Part shown: positions 1-8,470 of the stretch, in pieces
How positions within the stretch are numbered: the first letter of the stretch is position 1
Layout: the number at the start of each line of letters is the position of its first letter
Source: Simplicispira metamorpha
Lineage (GTDB): Bacteria > Pseudomonadota > Gammaproteobacteria > Burkholderiales > Burkholderiaceae_C
Direction of reading: 5' to 3'
Assembly (NCBI RefSeq): GCF_004341365.1
Contig: NZ_SLXH01000012.1
Coordinates: forward strand, 1-64,000
Length of the DNA stretch: 64,000 nucleotides
Notes under the pieces: generated by a model
The model's input: only the letters and a program-made list of their open reading frames with translations
Told to the model about the DNA's origin: nothing
Databases searched by the model: none
Position numbers and translations under genes: made by a program

Positions 1-278
1 GTGGCTGCTTTGGCACTGGGGGCAGATCAGACTCATCTGTTGAACCTCGCACAAATGCGGAAAGATTGCATAAAAATACCTTTTTCGCAATCCCCGATTT
101 GGCTTGATTTTTTTCGGGGGCGGGTGGTGGAGGCTGCTGGCCAGATTTCATCCCCAATGCCCCGTCTTTTCCCGCTGCTGCGCTGTGGGGCGCGTGGGTA
201 AACTGGTCACTTCTGTGATTTACCAACCCATGTTCCGGGGCTTGCGCCGGAACCGCGCCTTCAACGGGAGATGCACGC
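1..278. other. Upstream intergenic stretch, no convincing gene
   Basis: An open frame runs from the window edge to a stop at 199-201, but its translation shows no recognisable motif and its composition is unlike the neighbouring genes. It could be the tail of a gene that begins outside the window. AT-rich patches around 60-120 could hold a promoter for the Sel1 gene; I see no clear -35/-10 pair. Confidence 0.3.
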
Positions 279-875
279 ATGCACAAAAAGGCCCCAGCCT
301 GCTGGTTGACACTGGCCATCGCCATGGCGGGGGTGGCCCAGGCGCAGCCCGACCCAACGCCGCTGCCCGTGCCCGGAACCACCGAGCGCTTCCAAGAAGG
401 CGGCGTAGCCCTGTCCGAGCTGCGCGCCTATGCCGAACTGGGCTATGTGTCTGCACAGTACCGGCTGGCGCAGCGCTACCTGCAAGGCCAGGGCGTGATG
501 CGCGACGTGCCGCAAGCGGCGCTGTGGTTTCGCCGCGCTGCCGATTCGGGCGAGCCGCGCTCGCAACTGGAGCTGGCGCTGATGCACCTGCGCGGCGAGG
601 GCGTGCAGCGCAGCGAACGGATGGCCGCCCACTGGATGCGCCAGGCCGCCGAGAGCGGTTTTCAGCGCGCCCAACTGCACGTAGGCACCATGTACGAGCA
701 CGGCCTGGGCGTGGCCAAAGACCAGACGGAAGCCTATTTCTGGTACTGCCTGGCCAGCGAGGGCGTGTGGGGCAACCACGAAGCCGTGCAGGCGCGCGAC
801 CGCCTGGGCGCGCTGCTCACCAACGTGCAGCGCGCATCTGCCCGCTCGGCGGCGTTTTACTGGCGCCCGCGCTGA
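279..875 (+). CDS. Exported Sel1-repeat (SLR) protein
   Basis: A 198-aa protein with a signal peptide (charged MHKK, hydrophobic core at residues 8-20, likely cut after the A-Q-A at 20-22), so probably periplasmic. Residues 56 to about 165 hold three Sel1-like repeats of about 36 residues, each with the A..RLA..Y..G.G....D...A..W...AA..G pattern. Sel1 repeats fold as helical-pair solenoids and serve as protein-protein scaffolds, often in envelope or signalling complexes; nothing here identifies the partner. The ATG has a GGGAGA Shine-Dalgarno about 8 bases upstream. The DUF4197 gene follows after 51 bases on the same strand, so the two may be co-transcribed. The fold is clear; the function is unknown. 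Confidence 0.85.
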   Translation: MHKKAPACWLTLAIAMAGVAQAQPDPTPLPVPGTTERFQEGGVALSELRAYAELGYVSAQYRLAQRYLQGQGVMRDVPQAALWFRRAADSGEPRSQLELALMHLRGEGVQRSERMAAHWMRQAAESGFQRAQLHVGTMYEHGLGVAKDQTEAYFWYCLASEGVWGNHEAVQARDRLGALLTNVQRASARSAAFYWRPR

Positions 876-926
876 TCTGGCGCCGCCCCGCGCCCCTGCT
901 CCATTTTTCAGACCGAGGATTTCCCC

Positions 927-1631
927 ATGTTGCGTCGTCACTTTCACCATGCGGGCGCTGCGGCGCTCACGGCCCTGCTGCTGGCCGCCACCCGGCAGGC
1001 GCAGGCGCTGTCGCTGGGCGACATGACCAACGCCGACGCCAGCAGCGGCCTCAAGGCCGCGCTGGGCCAGGGCGCGCAGGCCGCAGTGGCCTTGCTGGGC
1101 CGCCCCGATGGTTTTTTGGGCAACCCCAAGGTGCGCATCGGCCTGCCGGGTTCGCTGGACGACGCTGCCAAGCTGCTCAAAACCTTTGGCCAGGGCCAGC
1201 GCATTGACGAGCTGCTGACCGCCATCAACCGCGCCGCCGAAACCGCCGTGCCCATGGGCCAGGACTTGCTGGTGGGCGCCGTGCAAAGCATGACCGTCAC
1301 CGATGCCAAAAACATCCTGACCGGCGGCGATACCTCGGTCACGCAGTTTTTTGCCGACAAAACCCGCGCTCCGCTGGGCCAGCGCTTTTTGCCCGTGGTC
1401 AACCAGGCCACGGAAAAAGTCAACCTCGCCCAGTCCTACAACGCCTTTGCCGGCAAGGCCGCCAGCTTTGGCCTGTTGAGAAAAGAAGATGCCGACCTGG
1501 GCCAGTACGTCACCGGCAAAACGCTGGACGGCCTGTACCTGGTGATTGGCGAGGAAGAAAAGAAAATCCGCCAAAACCCCATGGGCAGTGCCAGCGCCAT
1601 CGTGCAAAAAGTGTTTGGTGCGCTGCGCTGA
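927..1631 (+). CDS. DUF4197 family exported protein
   Basis: A 234-aa protein with an N-terminal signal peptide (residues 1 to about 27, ending in QAQA). The rest matches DUF4197: an amphipathic N-terminal helix followed by the family hallmarks around 'NPKVRIGLP', 'AAETAVP', 'AKNILTGGDTSVTQFF' and 'YVTGKTLDGLY'. Family members are periplasmic or lipid-anchored alpha-helical proteins of unknown function. There is no lipobox here, because the signal peptide lacks a Cys. The ATG follows a GAGGA motif. The stop overlaps the next start as TGATG at 1629-1633, so the YchJ gene is probably translationally coupled. Confidence 0.85.
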   Translation: MLRRHFHHAGAAALTALLLAATRQAQALSLGDMTNADASSGLKAALGQGAQAAVALLGRPDGFLGNPKVRIGLPGSLDDAAKLLKTFGQGQRIDELLTAINRAAETAVPMGQDLLVGAVQSMTVTDAKNILTGGDTSVTQFFADKTRAPLGQRFLPVVNQATEKVNLAQSYNAFAGKAASFGLLRKEDADLGQYVTGKTLDGLYLVIGEEEKKIRQNPMGSASAIVQKVFGALR

Positions 1632-2071
1632 TGGCTGCCAACCCCGCCCGCGCTGCCCGGTCTGCCGCCCCCGTGCCAGATGCCTGCCCCTGCGGCCAGC
1701 TGTCGGCCCAGCGCCAGCCGCTGGCCTTTGCCGACTGCTGTGGCCGCTATATCGATCACTTTGACACCACCCCCGCGCCCGACGCCGAGCACCTGATGCG
1801 CTCGCGCTACAGCGCCTTTGTGCGCGGCCAGGTCGATTACCTGCTGGCCACCTGGCACCCCAGCCAGCGCCCCGACACGCTCGAGTTGGAACCCCACGCC
1901 CAGTGGCTGGGCCTGGAAGTGCGCCAACACCGCGTGCTGGATGCCGACCACGCCCAGGTGGCCTTTGTGGCCCGCTACCGCGTGGCGGGCCGCGCCGTGC
2001 GCTTGCAGGAAAACAGCCGCTTTGTGCGCGAGGCTGGCCGCTGGTATTACCTGGACGCCGCCGGGCAGTAA
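1631..2071 (+). CDS. YchJ-like (UPF0225) SEC-C motif protein
   Basis: A 146-aa protein of the YchJ/UPF0225 family. The N-terminus carries the zinc-binding SEC-C-like signature C-P-C-G ... C-C (residues about 17-37). The family segment 'LMRSRYSAFVRGQVDYLL..TWHP' follows, then an NTF2-like alpha/beta fold. E. coli YchJ also has a C-terminal SEC-C motif; this copy ends without one, which is common in betaproteobacterial members. The biochemical role is unknown. The ATG at 1631 shares one base with the TGA of the upstream DUF4197 gene. pyrC begins about 36 bases downstream. Confidence 0.8.
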   Translation: MAANPARAARSAAPVPDACPCGQLSAQRQPLAFADCCGRYIDHFDTTPAPDAEHLMRSRYSAFVRGQVDYLLATWHPSQRPDTLELEPHAQWLGLEVRQHRVLDADHAQVAFVARYRVAGRAVRLQENSRFVREAGRWYYLDAAGQ

Positions 2072-2107
2072 GCACCGCAGCCCCCGGGCGATGGGAAAAT
2101 GCCCGGC

Positions 2108-3157
2108 ATGACCACCTCTGCCCCCACCCACACCCTGACCATCACCCGCCCCGACGACTGGCACCTGCACGTGCGCGACGGCGAGCCCCTGCACACCGTG
2201 GTGCCGCACACCGCCGCCCAGTTTGGCCGCGCCATCATCATGCCCAACCTGCGCCCGCCCGTGACCACCGCGCAGCAGGCGCTGGAATACAAACAACGCA
2301 TCCTGGCCGCCGTGCCCGCCGGTGTGCAGTTTGAGCCGCTGATGACGCTGTACCTCACCGACCGCCTGCCGCCCGAAGAAATCGTCCGCGCCAAAGAGGC
2401 GGGCGTGGTGGCTGCCAAGCTCTACCCGGCTGGCGCCACCACCAACAGCGACGCTGGCGTGACCGACCTGCGCAACATCTACCCCACGCTGGAGGCCATG
2501 CAAAAGGCCGGTATGCCGCTGCTGGTGCATGGCGAAGTGACCAGTGCCGACATCGACCTGTTCGACCGTGAAGCCGTGTTCATCGACCAGCAGCTCATCC
2601 CGCTGCGCCGCGACTTCCCCGAACTCAAGATCGTCTTCGAGCACATCACCACCAAAGAAGCCGCCGAGTACGTGGCCAGCAGCGACGCCTATACCGCCGC
2701 CACCATCACCGCCCACCACCTGCTGTACAACCGCAACGCCATCTTCACCGGCGGCATCCGTCCGCACTACTACTGCCTGCCGGTGCTCAAGCGCGAAACC
2801 CACCGCCTGGCGCTGGTGCAAGCGGCCACCAGTGGCAGCAGCAAATTTTTCCTGGGCACCGACAGCGCCCCGCACCCCGCGCACCTGAAAGAGCACGCCA
2901 GCGGCTGCGCCGGTTGCTACACCGCCCACGCCGCCATGGAGCTGTACGCCGAGGCCTTCGACAACGCAGGGGCGCTCGATCAGTTGGAAGCCTTTGCCAG
3001 CTTCAACGGCCCGGCCTTTTACAACCTGCCGCGCAACCAGGGCACCCTCACCCTGCGCCGCGAAAGCTGGACCCCGCCCGACAGCTTTGCCTTTGGCGAA
3101 GCCGAACTCAAGCCCCTGCGCGCCGGTGAAGCGCTGGCGTGGCGGGTGGCCCCGTAA
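2108..3157 (+). CDS. pyrC: Dihydroorotase (class II)
   Basis: Catalyses reversible cyclisation of N-carbamoyl-L-aspartate to dihydroorotate, the third step of pyrimidine biosynthesis, in the cytosol. The protein is 349 aa, against 348 in E. coli PyrC. The binuclear zinc site is visible: HLHVRDG near the N-terminus, the carboxylated-lysine segment '[13 protein letters not shown]', 'LVHGEVT', 'FEHITT', and the catalytic aspartate in '[10 protein letters not shown]'. An ATG three codons upstream (2099) is also possible; I prefer 2108 because the protein then matches the family length. It stands alone among pyrimidine genes here. The 14 bases after its stop lead into the NYN gene. Confidence 0.95.
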   Translation: MTTSAPTHTLTITRPDDWHLHVRDGEPLHTVVPHTAAQFGRAIIMPNLRPPVTTAQQALEYKQRILAAVPAGVQFEPLMTLYLTDRLPPEEIVRAKEAGVVAAKLYPAGATTNSDAGVTDLRNIYPTLEAMQKAGMPLLVHGEVTSADIDLFDREAVFIDQQLIPLRRDFPELKIVFEHITTKEAAEYVASSDAYTAATITAHHLLYNRNAIFTGGIRPHYYCLPVLKRETHRLALVQAATSGSSKFFLGTDSAPHPAHLKEHASGCAGCYTAHAAMELYAEAFDNAGALDQLEAFASFNGPAFYNLPRNQGTLTLRRESWTPPDSFAFGEAELKPLRAGEALAWRVAP

Positions 3158-3171
3158 CCTGTACCGCTGCC

Positions 3172-4641
3172 ATGTCTGGTTTCACGGCCAAAAACATGGC
3201 CGTTTTCATTGATGCCGACAATTTGAGTAATGCAACGGCCCTGGACCATGTGTTTGCCGACTTGCAATCGCGGGCCGAACGCATTTCTTACCGCCGCGCC
3301 TATGGCCGCCCCGAAAGTCTGAAAACCATCGAGGCGGTGCTGTGGCGCCACGGTGTGCGCCCGGTGAACAACCTGGTCACCAACAAGGTGACAACCGACA
3401 TTGCGCTGACCATCGACGCGGTGGAGGCGGTGTGCCGCCGGGGTTTTGATGCGGTGGTGATCTGCTCGGGCGATGCAGACTTTGTACCGCTGGCCACCTG
3501 GTTGCGTGAACAGGGCTGTTTTGTGCTGTGTTTCAGCCTGAACAACACTTTGTTTGCCAACCCGGAGAGTTTTTATGACGAGGTGGTGATGCTGGAGGTG
3601 GTGCAAAAGCCCGAGCCTCCGGCTGCGCCAGTGCCGTCTGCACCTCCAGTGCTAGTTCCGGCGCCAGTCCCGGCACCAGCGCCGCTGCCTGCTGTACTAC
3701 CTGAGATTCCAACCAAACCCTCGTTCACGCCTGCACCGGTAGTCGCCCCCGCGTCCCCGGTGCCGTCATTGCCGCCTGCGCCAAGTCCCGCCCCTCCAAA
3801 CGTGGGCACGGTACAGCAGGTGCTACAGGCTTTTCCGGCTTTGCGCAGTGGCGAGCCGCAGCATCTGGGGCCAGTCGTTGCTGCGCTGCGACAGCGTGGC
3901 ATTTTGGCTCCTGGCGCCAAATTCAAAACATGGTTTGCATGCTGTGCCGTAGAGTTTGAGTTGCTACCGCAGCCGGTACCGAACCAGATTCGTTACAGGC
4001 GATCGCACAGTGCGGTGCCCCCCAAAGTCCCAGAATTTGCTGGGCTGGCCCCTGCCTTGCCCGAAGAGGTGGAGCGCATCCTGCAAGCTGTGCCTGCCTT
4101 GCGTCAGGCGCCGCAACTGTTGTCCCAAGTGGTACCGGTGCTGCGCCAAAAAACCATTTTGGGCAAGACGACCAAGTCCATCACATTTTTTGCCCGCCAC
4201 GCGGCGCATTTCAAGCTCAGCCCCGCGCACCAGCCAACGCAACTTGCCTTCGTGCCCGTGAAACCTCTACCAGCGCAGCCGACGCATTCGGTCGATGTGA
4301 GCCTGCCGCCACGGGTGCCGCAATCTGTTCTACCCGCTGTTTTGTCATGGCCTGTAGCGGCACCGCGCCGACCCGCGCCACCATTACTGCTGGAACTGCA
4401 CGGCCTACGCTCCGTTTTGGTGCAGCTTGCGCTGCGCCGTGTCACGGTGGCTGATGTGCTGCTGGCGGTGCCTGAGCTGTTGCGCGGTCAGCCCTGTGCC
4501 TTGAGTGCCGTGGCAGGGCGCTTGCGCGAGCGTGGATGGCTGCGCTCTGGTGATTCGGCCTTGCGGATTCTGGAGCGCCATCCAGGCTCTTTTGCCGTGG
4601 AGTTGGGCTCCACACCCCAAGCGGTGATTTATCTCCGATGA
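3172..4641 (+). CDS. NYN-domain ribonuclease-like protein with LOTUS (OST-HTH) repeats
   Basis: A 489-aa protein. Residues about 5-140 form a NYN (PIN-like, LabA/DUF88) domain. Its acidic residues lie in 'VFIDADNLS', 'VTTDIALTIDA' and 'ICSGDADFVPL', the usual metal site of these RNases. A Pro/Ala/Val-rich linker follows, then what I read as three LOTUS/OST-HTH-like repeats of about 55 residues. They begin 'VQQVLQAFPALR', 'VERILQAVPALR' and 'VTVADVLLAVPELL', and each contains an 'L..V...LR..G.L' helix. LOTUS domains bind RNA, so an RNA-targeting nuclease or RNA-binding regulator is the likely role; the target is unknown. The ATG at 3172 puts the start just before the NYN fold; an in-frame GTG further upstream would overlap pyrC. 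The stop overlaps the next start (ATGA, 4638-4641). Confidence 0.8.
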   Translation: MSGFTAKNMAVFIDADNLSNATALDHVFADLQSRAERISYRRAYGRPESLKTIEAVLWRHGVRPVNNLVTNKVTTDIALTIDAVEAVCRRGFDAVVICSGDADFVPLATWLREQGCFVLCFSLNNTLFANPESFYDEVVMLEVVQKPEPPAAPVPSAPPVLVPAPVPAPAPLPAVLPEIPTKPSFTPAPVVAPASPVPSLPPAPSPAPPNVGTVQQVLQAFPALRSGEPQHLGPVVAALRQRGILAPGAKFKTWFACCAVEFELLPQPVPNQIRYRRSHSAVPPKVPEFAGLAPALPEEVERILQAVPALRQAPQLLSQVVPVLRQKTILGKTTKSITFFARHAAHFKLSPAHQPTQLAFVPVKPLPAQPTHSVDVSLPPRVPQSVLPAVLSWPVAAPRRPAPPLLLELHGLRSVLVQLALRRVTVADVLLAVPELLRGQPCALSAVAGRLRERGWLRSGDSALRILERHPGSFAVELGSTPQAVIYLR

Positions 4642-5429
4642 GCACATCTTCACTCAACGCCATCGCCTGGCAAGCCCCTTGGCTCGCCCCGTTGCGTACT
4701 GTGGGCCAGGTGGTGCAGCAGCGCGTGTTGATGGGCAGCACGGTGGCCGATGCGCTCAATGCAGCAGCTGCGGGCGCCGCCTGCCCGGTGCGCTTTGTGC
4801 CCCAGACCGATTTGCCCGTGGGCATGGCCTATGAAAGCCACATTTTCGCCACGGGCCGCGTGCCCACGCGCTGCAACCTGCACGACTTTTTCAATGGCCT
4901 GGTCTGGCTGCACTACCCGCAGGCCAAGCAGCGCCTGAACCGCTTGCAGGCCCAGGCCATCGCCGCCCACGGGGTGGGCGGCGTGCGCGGCCCGCTGCGC
5001 GATGCGATCACGCTGCTCGATGAAAACGGCGCCGTGCTCCATGCGCCCGCGCCGCTGTGGCAGGCACTGCGTGCGCGCGATTGGCGCGCGCTGTTCACCG
5101 ACCTGCGCCCGCTGTGGCGAGAGGCACGGCTGGAGCTGCTGGGCCACGCCCTGATGGAGCAACTGGTTTTCCCCCGAAAACCCATCACGGCCCACGTCTA
5201 TATTGCGCAAGCAGCTATGGATTCAGGAGCAGTGACAGACGCCTGGCTGGCCACCGACTTGCAAGCCCCGCACCTGTCGGCCAAACCCTTTACCCCGCTG
5301 CCCGTACTGGGAATGCCCGGCTGGTGGCCCGAGAACGAAAACGCTTGCTTTTATGATGACCCGTTCGTTTTTCGCGGCCCGCGCCCGCTGCAGGCGCTGA
5401 CCCCCGGCCCGTCAGTGCCCGCAGCTTGA
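4638..5429 (+). CDS. DUF3025 domain-containing protein
   Basis: A 263-aa cytosolic protein matching DUF3025. Hallmarks are the early 'YESHIFATGRVPTR', then 'NLHDFFNGLVWLHYP..K', 'GPLRDAITLLDENGA' and the late 'GMPGWWPENE...FYDDPFVFR'. Function is unknown; the family is widespread in beta- and gammaproteobacteria. The ATG overlaps the upstream stop (ATGA), so it is coupled to the NYN gene. Around residues 190-200, 'YIAQAAMDSGAV' is encoded by 5205-5230, which resembles a partial copy of the dispersed palindromic repeat found throughout this window. Confidence 0.85.
   Translation: MSTSSLNAIAWQAPWLAPLRTVGQVVQQRVLMGSTVADALNAAAAGAACPVRFVPQTDLPVGMAYESHIFATGRVPTRCNLHDFFNGLVWLHYPQAKQRLNRLQAQAIAAHGVGGVRGPLRDAITLLDENGAVLHAPAPLWQALRARDWRALFTDLRPLWREARLELLGHALMEQLVFPRKPITAHVYIAQAAMDSGAVTDAWLATDLQAPHLSAKPFTPLPVLGMPGWWPENENACFYDDPFVFRGPRPLQALTPGPSVPAA
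5205..5230 (-). repeat. Dispersed palindromic repeat, partial copy (in DUF3025 gene)
   Basis: Matches only the core gcgcaagcagctat of the repeat, read here in the minus orientation; the flanks have diverged. It lies in frame in a coding region. This is the weakest copy of the set. Confidence 0.4.
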
Positions 5430-5498
5430 AAGCGCGGTGCCCTCACCCCATTTGCCACCCCGAGGGGCTTGTGCCCCATCCCTGTGGAGAAAAAAACC

Positions 5499-6368
5499 AT
5501 GAAACGCATTCTTTTGTTTGTCCTGACCAACGTGGCCGTGGTGGCGGTGCTGGGCATCGTGGCCAGCCTGCTGGGCGTCAACCGCTACCTCACCAGCAAT
5601 GGCCTGAACCTGGGCGCCCTGCTGGGCTATGCGCTGGTGATGGGCTTTGGCGGCGCCATCATCTCGCTGCTCATCAGCAAGCCCATGGCCAAGTGGAGTT
5701 CGGGCGTGCAGGTCATCGACCAGCCGCGCAACCAGGATGAGGCCTGGATCGTCGAGACGGTGCGCAAGTTTGCCGACAAGGCGGGCATCGGCATGCCCGA
5801 GGTGGGTATTTTTGAGGGCGACCCCAACGCTTTTGCCACCGGTGCCTTCAAGAACTCGGCCCTGGTGGCGGTGTCCACCGGACTGCTCGAGAGCATGACG
5901 CACGAAGAAATCGAGGCCGTGATTGGCCACGAGGTGGCGCACATCGCCAACGGTGACATGGTCACCATGACGCTGATCCAGGGTGTGATGAACACCTTTG
6001 TGGTGTTCCTGTCGCGCGTGATTGGTTATGCGGTGGACAGCTTTTTGCGCAAGAACGATTCCGAAAACACCGGCCCCGGCATCGGCTACATGATTACCAC
6101 CGTGGTGCTCGATATCTTGCTGGGTTTTGTCGCTGCCATCATCGTGGCTTGGTTCTCGCGCCAGCGCGAGTTCCGTGCCGATGCGGGCGCTGCCCAGCTC
6201 ATGGGCCGCAAGCAGCCGATGATCAACGCGCTGGCCCGCCTGGGCGGCGTCCACACCGCCGAGCTGCCCAAGAGCATGGCCGCCATGGGCATTGCTGGTG
6301 GCATTGGCCAGCTGTTTTCCACCCACCCACCGATTGAAGAGCGCATTGCGCGTTTGCAGCAAGGCTGA
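5499..6368 (+). CDS. htpX: Membrane zinc metalloprotease HtpX
   Basis: An inner-membrane M48 protease that degrades misfolded membrane proteins under envelope or heat stress, alongside FtsH. The protein is 289 aa, close to the 293 of E. coli. It has two N-terminal membrane segments (about 4-25 and 36-58), the catalytic zinc motif H-E-V-A-H at 144-148, two more hydrophobic segments around 155-175 and 190-215, and the third zinc ligand region '[10 protein letters not shown]'. The ATG at 5499 follows GGAGA; an earlier in-frame ATG at 5469 would add ten residues not seen in the family. A strong intrinsic terminator follows the stop. Confidence 0.95.
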   Translation: MKRILLFVLTNVAVVAVLGIVASLLGVNRYLTSNGLNLGALLGYALVMGFGGAIISLLISKPMAKWSSGVQVIDQPRNQDEAWIVETVRKFADKAGIGMPEVGIFEGDPNAFATGAFKNSALVAVSTGLLESMTHEEIEAVIGHEVAHIANGDMVTMTLIQGVMNTFVVFLSRVIGYAVDSFLRKNDSENTGPGIGYMITTVVLDILLGFVAAIIVAWFSRQREFRADAGAAQLMGRKQPMINALARLGGVHTAELPKSMAAMGIAGGIGQLFSTHPPIEERIARLQQG

Positions 6369-6412
6369 TCGTCGGTTGGTCAGTCGGTGCCATGCACCGG
6401 CACCCCCACACA

Positions 6413-6449
6413 CCGCCAGCGGGCTGCTACAGCCCCTGGCGGTTTTTTT
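6413..6449 (+). terminator. Intrinsic terminator of htpX
   Basis: The arms ccgccag (6413-6419) and ctggcgg (6436-6442) enclose an inner gggct...agccc stem and are followed by seven T residues (6443-6449). The T-tract runs into the stop codon of the converging FAD-dehydrogenase gene. Confidence 0.85.
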
Positions 6450-8226
6450 ATCCCAGCAGGCTGCGCGCTACGGCTTCGGCCACCTTGATGCCATCGACGC
6501 CCGCCGACAAAATGCCGCCCGCGTAGCTGGCGCCTTCGCCCGCCGGGTACAGGCCCGCCGTGTTCAGGCTCTGGAAGTGCTCGCCGCGGGAGATTTTCAG
6601 GGGCGAGGAGGTACGTGTTTCCACCCCGGTGAGCACGGCGTCGTGCATGTCAAAGCCTTTGATCTTGCGGCCAAAGGCGGGCAGGGCCTCGCGCAGGGCC
6701 TCGGTGGCGTAGCCGGGCAGCGCGGCGCGCAAATCGACCAGTGCCACGCCGGGCTGGTACGAGGGCTCCACGCCGCCCAGGGCCTGGGAGGCGCGCCCGG
6801 CGATGAAGTCGCCCACCAGTTGCGCGGGGGCGCTGTAGTTGCTGCCGCCCAGCACGTACGCGTTGGATTCGAGCTGGCGTTGCAGCACGATGCCCGCCAG
6901 CGGGTGGTGCTGGTCAGCGCCCAGCGTTTCCACGCCGTGGGTGGCGCCCAGTTGGGCCGCGAAGGCGGCAGGGTCACGCGGGTAGTCTTGCGGGTCGATG
7001 CCGACCACCATCCCGGCGTTGGCGTTGCGCTCGTTGCGCGAATACTGGCTCATGCCATTGGTGACGACGCGGCCCGCCTCGCTGGTGGCGGCCACCACGG
7101 TGCCGCCGGGGCACATGCAAAAGCTGTAGGCGGTGCGGCCATTGCTGGCGTGGTGAACCAGCTTGTAATCGGCGGCGCCCAAGAGCGGGTGCCCGGCGTG
7201 GCGGCCCCAGCGGGCACGGTCGATCACGCCCTGCGGGTGCTCAATCCGAAAACCCACCGAGAACGGCTTGGCCTCCATGTGTACGCCGCGCTGGTAGAGC
7301 ATGGCAAAGGTGTCGCGCGCACTGTGGCCCAGCGCCATCACGACGTGGTCGGTGCGCAGCTCGTGCGTGGTGCCGCTGGCCAGGTCTTGCACTTGCAGGC
7401 CGCGCACGTGGCGCTGGCCCTGGGCGTTTTCCTCGATCAGCACATCGGTCACGCGCTGCTGGAACCGCACCTCGCCGCCCAGGGCTGTGATTTGTGCGCG
7501 CAGAGCTTCCACCACCTTCACCAGCTTGAAGGTGCCGATGTGCGGGTGGGCGGCGTACAAAATCTCGGGCGGGGCACCGGCCTGCACGAACTCTTCCATC
7601 ACCTTGCGGCCCAGGTGGCGCGGGTCTTTGATCTGGCTGTAGAGCTTGCCGTCGGAAAACGTCCCGGCGCCGCCTTCACCAAACTGCACGTTGCTTTCGG
7701 GGTCGAGGGTGCGTTTGCGCCACAGGCCCCAGGTGTCTTTGGTGCGCTCGCGCACCGTTTTGCCGCGCTCCAGCACGATGGGCTTGAAGCCCATCTGCGC
7801 CAGCACCAGTGCGGCAAAAATCCCGCACGGGCCAAACCCCACCACCACCGGGCGCACGGCCACATCAGCAGGTGCATGGCCCACGGGGTGCCATGCCATG
7901 TCGGGCGTGGGCTGGATGTGCGCATTACCGCTGTGCCGCGCCAGCAGGGCGGGTTCTTGGCTGGGGTCGGCCAGGGCCACATCAACGATATAGACGGCCA
8001 GCAGGTGGGCCTTGCGCGCATCAAAACTGCGCTTGAAGACGTGCAGCTGGGCGATGGCGCTGTCGTCCTGCAAACCCAGCGCCTGCGCAGCCAACTGGCG
8101 CAGTGCGGCAATGGGGTGGGGTGGCGGGGTGCGGTCGGCGTCGGTCTCAAAGCCGGTATCGGCGGCGCGCAAAGGGGTGACGGGCAGTGCCGACAGCGGC
8201 AGCTTCAGTTCAGACAGGCGGATCAT
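6448..8226 (-). CDS. FAD-dependent dehydrogenase (COG2509 family)
   Basis: A 592-aa flavoprotein. An N-terminal domain of about 120 residues precedes a Rossmann FAD site at about 126-140 ('VVVGFGPCGIFAAL'). Next come 'LERGKTVRERTKD' and the family-specific 'NVQFGEGGAGTFSDGKL'. The C-terminus holds the second FAD motif, 'GLYPAGEGASYAGGI', typical of the HI0933/COG2509 oxidoreductases. The substrate is unknown, though its relatives are often called uncharacterised FAD-dependent dehydrogenases. The ATG at 8226 (MIRLSELKLP) fits the family start better than the one ten codons upstream. It converges on htpX. Confidence 0.85.
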   Translation of the reverse strand: MIRLSELKLPLSALPVTPLRAADTGFETDADRTPPPHPIAALRQLAAQALGLQDDSAIAQLHVFKRSFDARKAHLLAVYIVDVALADPSQEPALLARHSGNAHIQPTPDMAWHPVGHAPADVAVRPVVVGFGPCGIFAALVLAQMGFKPIVLERGKTVRERTKDTWGLWRKRTLDPESNVQFGEGGAGTFSDGKLYSQIKDPRHLGRKVMEEFVQAGAPPEILYAAHPHIGTFKLVKVVEALRAQITALGGEVRFQQRVTDVLIEENAQGQRHVRGLQVQDLASGTTHELRTDHVVMALGHSARDTFAMLYQRGVHMEAKPFSVGFRIEHPQGVIDRARWGRHAGHPLLGAADYKLVHHASNGRTAYSFCMCPGGTVVAATSEAGRVVTNGMSQYSRNERNANAGMVVGIDPQDYPRDPAAFAAQLGATHGVETLGADQHHPLAGIVLQRQLESNAYVLGGSNYSAPAQLVGDFIAGRASQALGGVEPSYQPGVALVDLRAALPGYATEALREALPAFGRKIKGFDMHDAVLTGVETRTSSPLKISRGEHFQSLNTAGLYPAGEGASYAGGILSAGVDGIKVAEAVARSLLG

Positions 8227-8375
8227 GGCAGTGGCAGGCCCGTGGTGATCGGGCAAAGGGCAAAGTCTCAGGGGGGGACGCGGATTTTACCGAGCAGGCC
8301 CTGGTCGGGTGGCCCGCGCCCGCCACGCGCTGGCCGGTGGCGTTGGCTGCACGCGCACTGCGGCAGCAGTTATCA

Positions 8376-8422
8376 CTATTATTTTGATAGCTGTTCGCGC
8401 ACGCTGCATAAGGGTAAAAAGC
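8376..8422 (+). repeat. Dispersed palindromic repeat, copy between cysK and FAD-dehydrogenase genes
   Basis: Carries attttgatagctgttcgcgc and then a degenerate right half ending near aagc at 8422. It lies in the 244-bp spacer between the cysteine synthase stop and the FAD-dehydrogenase start, next to the terminator at 8423-8450. Confidence 0.6.
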
Positions 8423-8450
8423 AAAAAAGACCCAAAATTGGGTCTTTTTT
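8423..8450 (-). terminator. Bidirectional intrinsic terminator downstream of cysK
   Basis: A perfect stem of gaccc and gggtc around aaaatt, flanked by A6 on the left and T6 on the right, so it can stop transcription on either strand. It follows the stop of the minus-strand cysteine synthase gene by about 20 bases. Confidence 0.85.
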
Positions 8451-8470
8451 GAGGGGCTGTGGACTTGCTA

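Noticed and set aside
1-201. 66-codon open frame at the window edge
   Set aside because: No recognisable motif and no ribosome site visible; kept only as a possible gene tail.
261-2075. Long minus-strand open frame opposite the Sel1, DUF4197 and YchJ genes
   Set aside because: Antisense frame of GC-rich genes; translation is low-complexity Gly/Ala/Arg and the plus-strand genes have clear families.
8423-8450. Possible small RNA gene between cysK and the FAD dehydrogenase
   Set aside because: The hairpin is fully explained as a bidirectional terminator and no separate promoter was seen.
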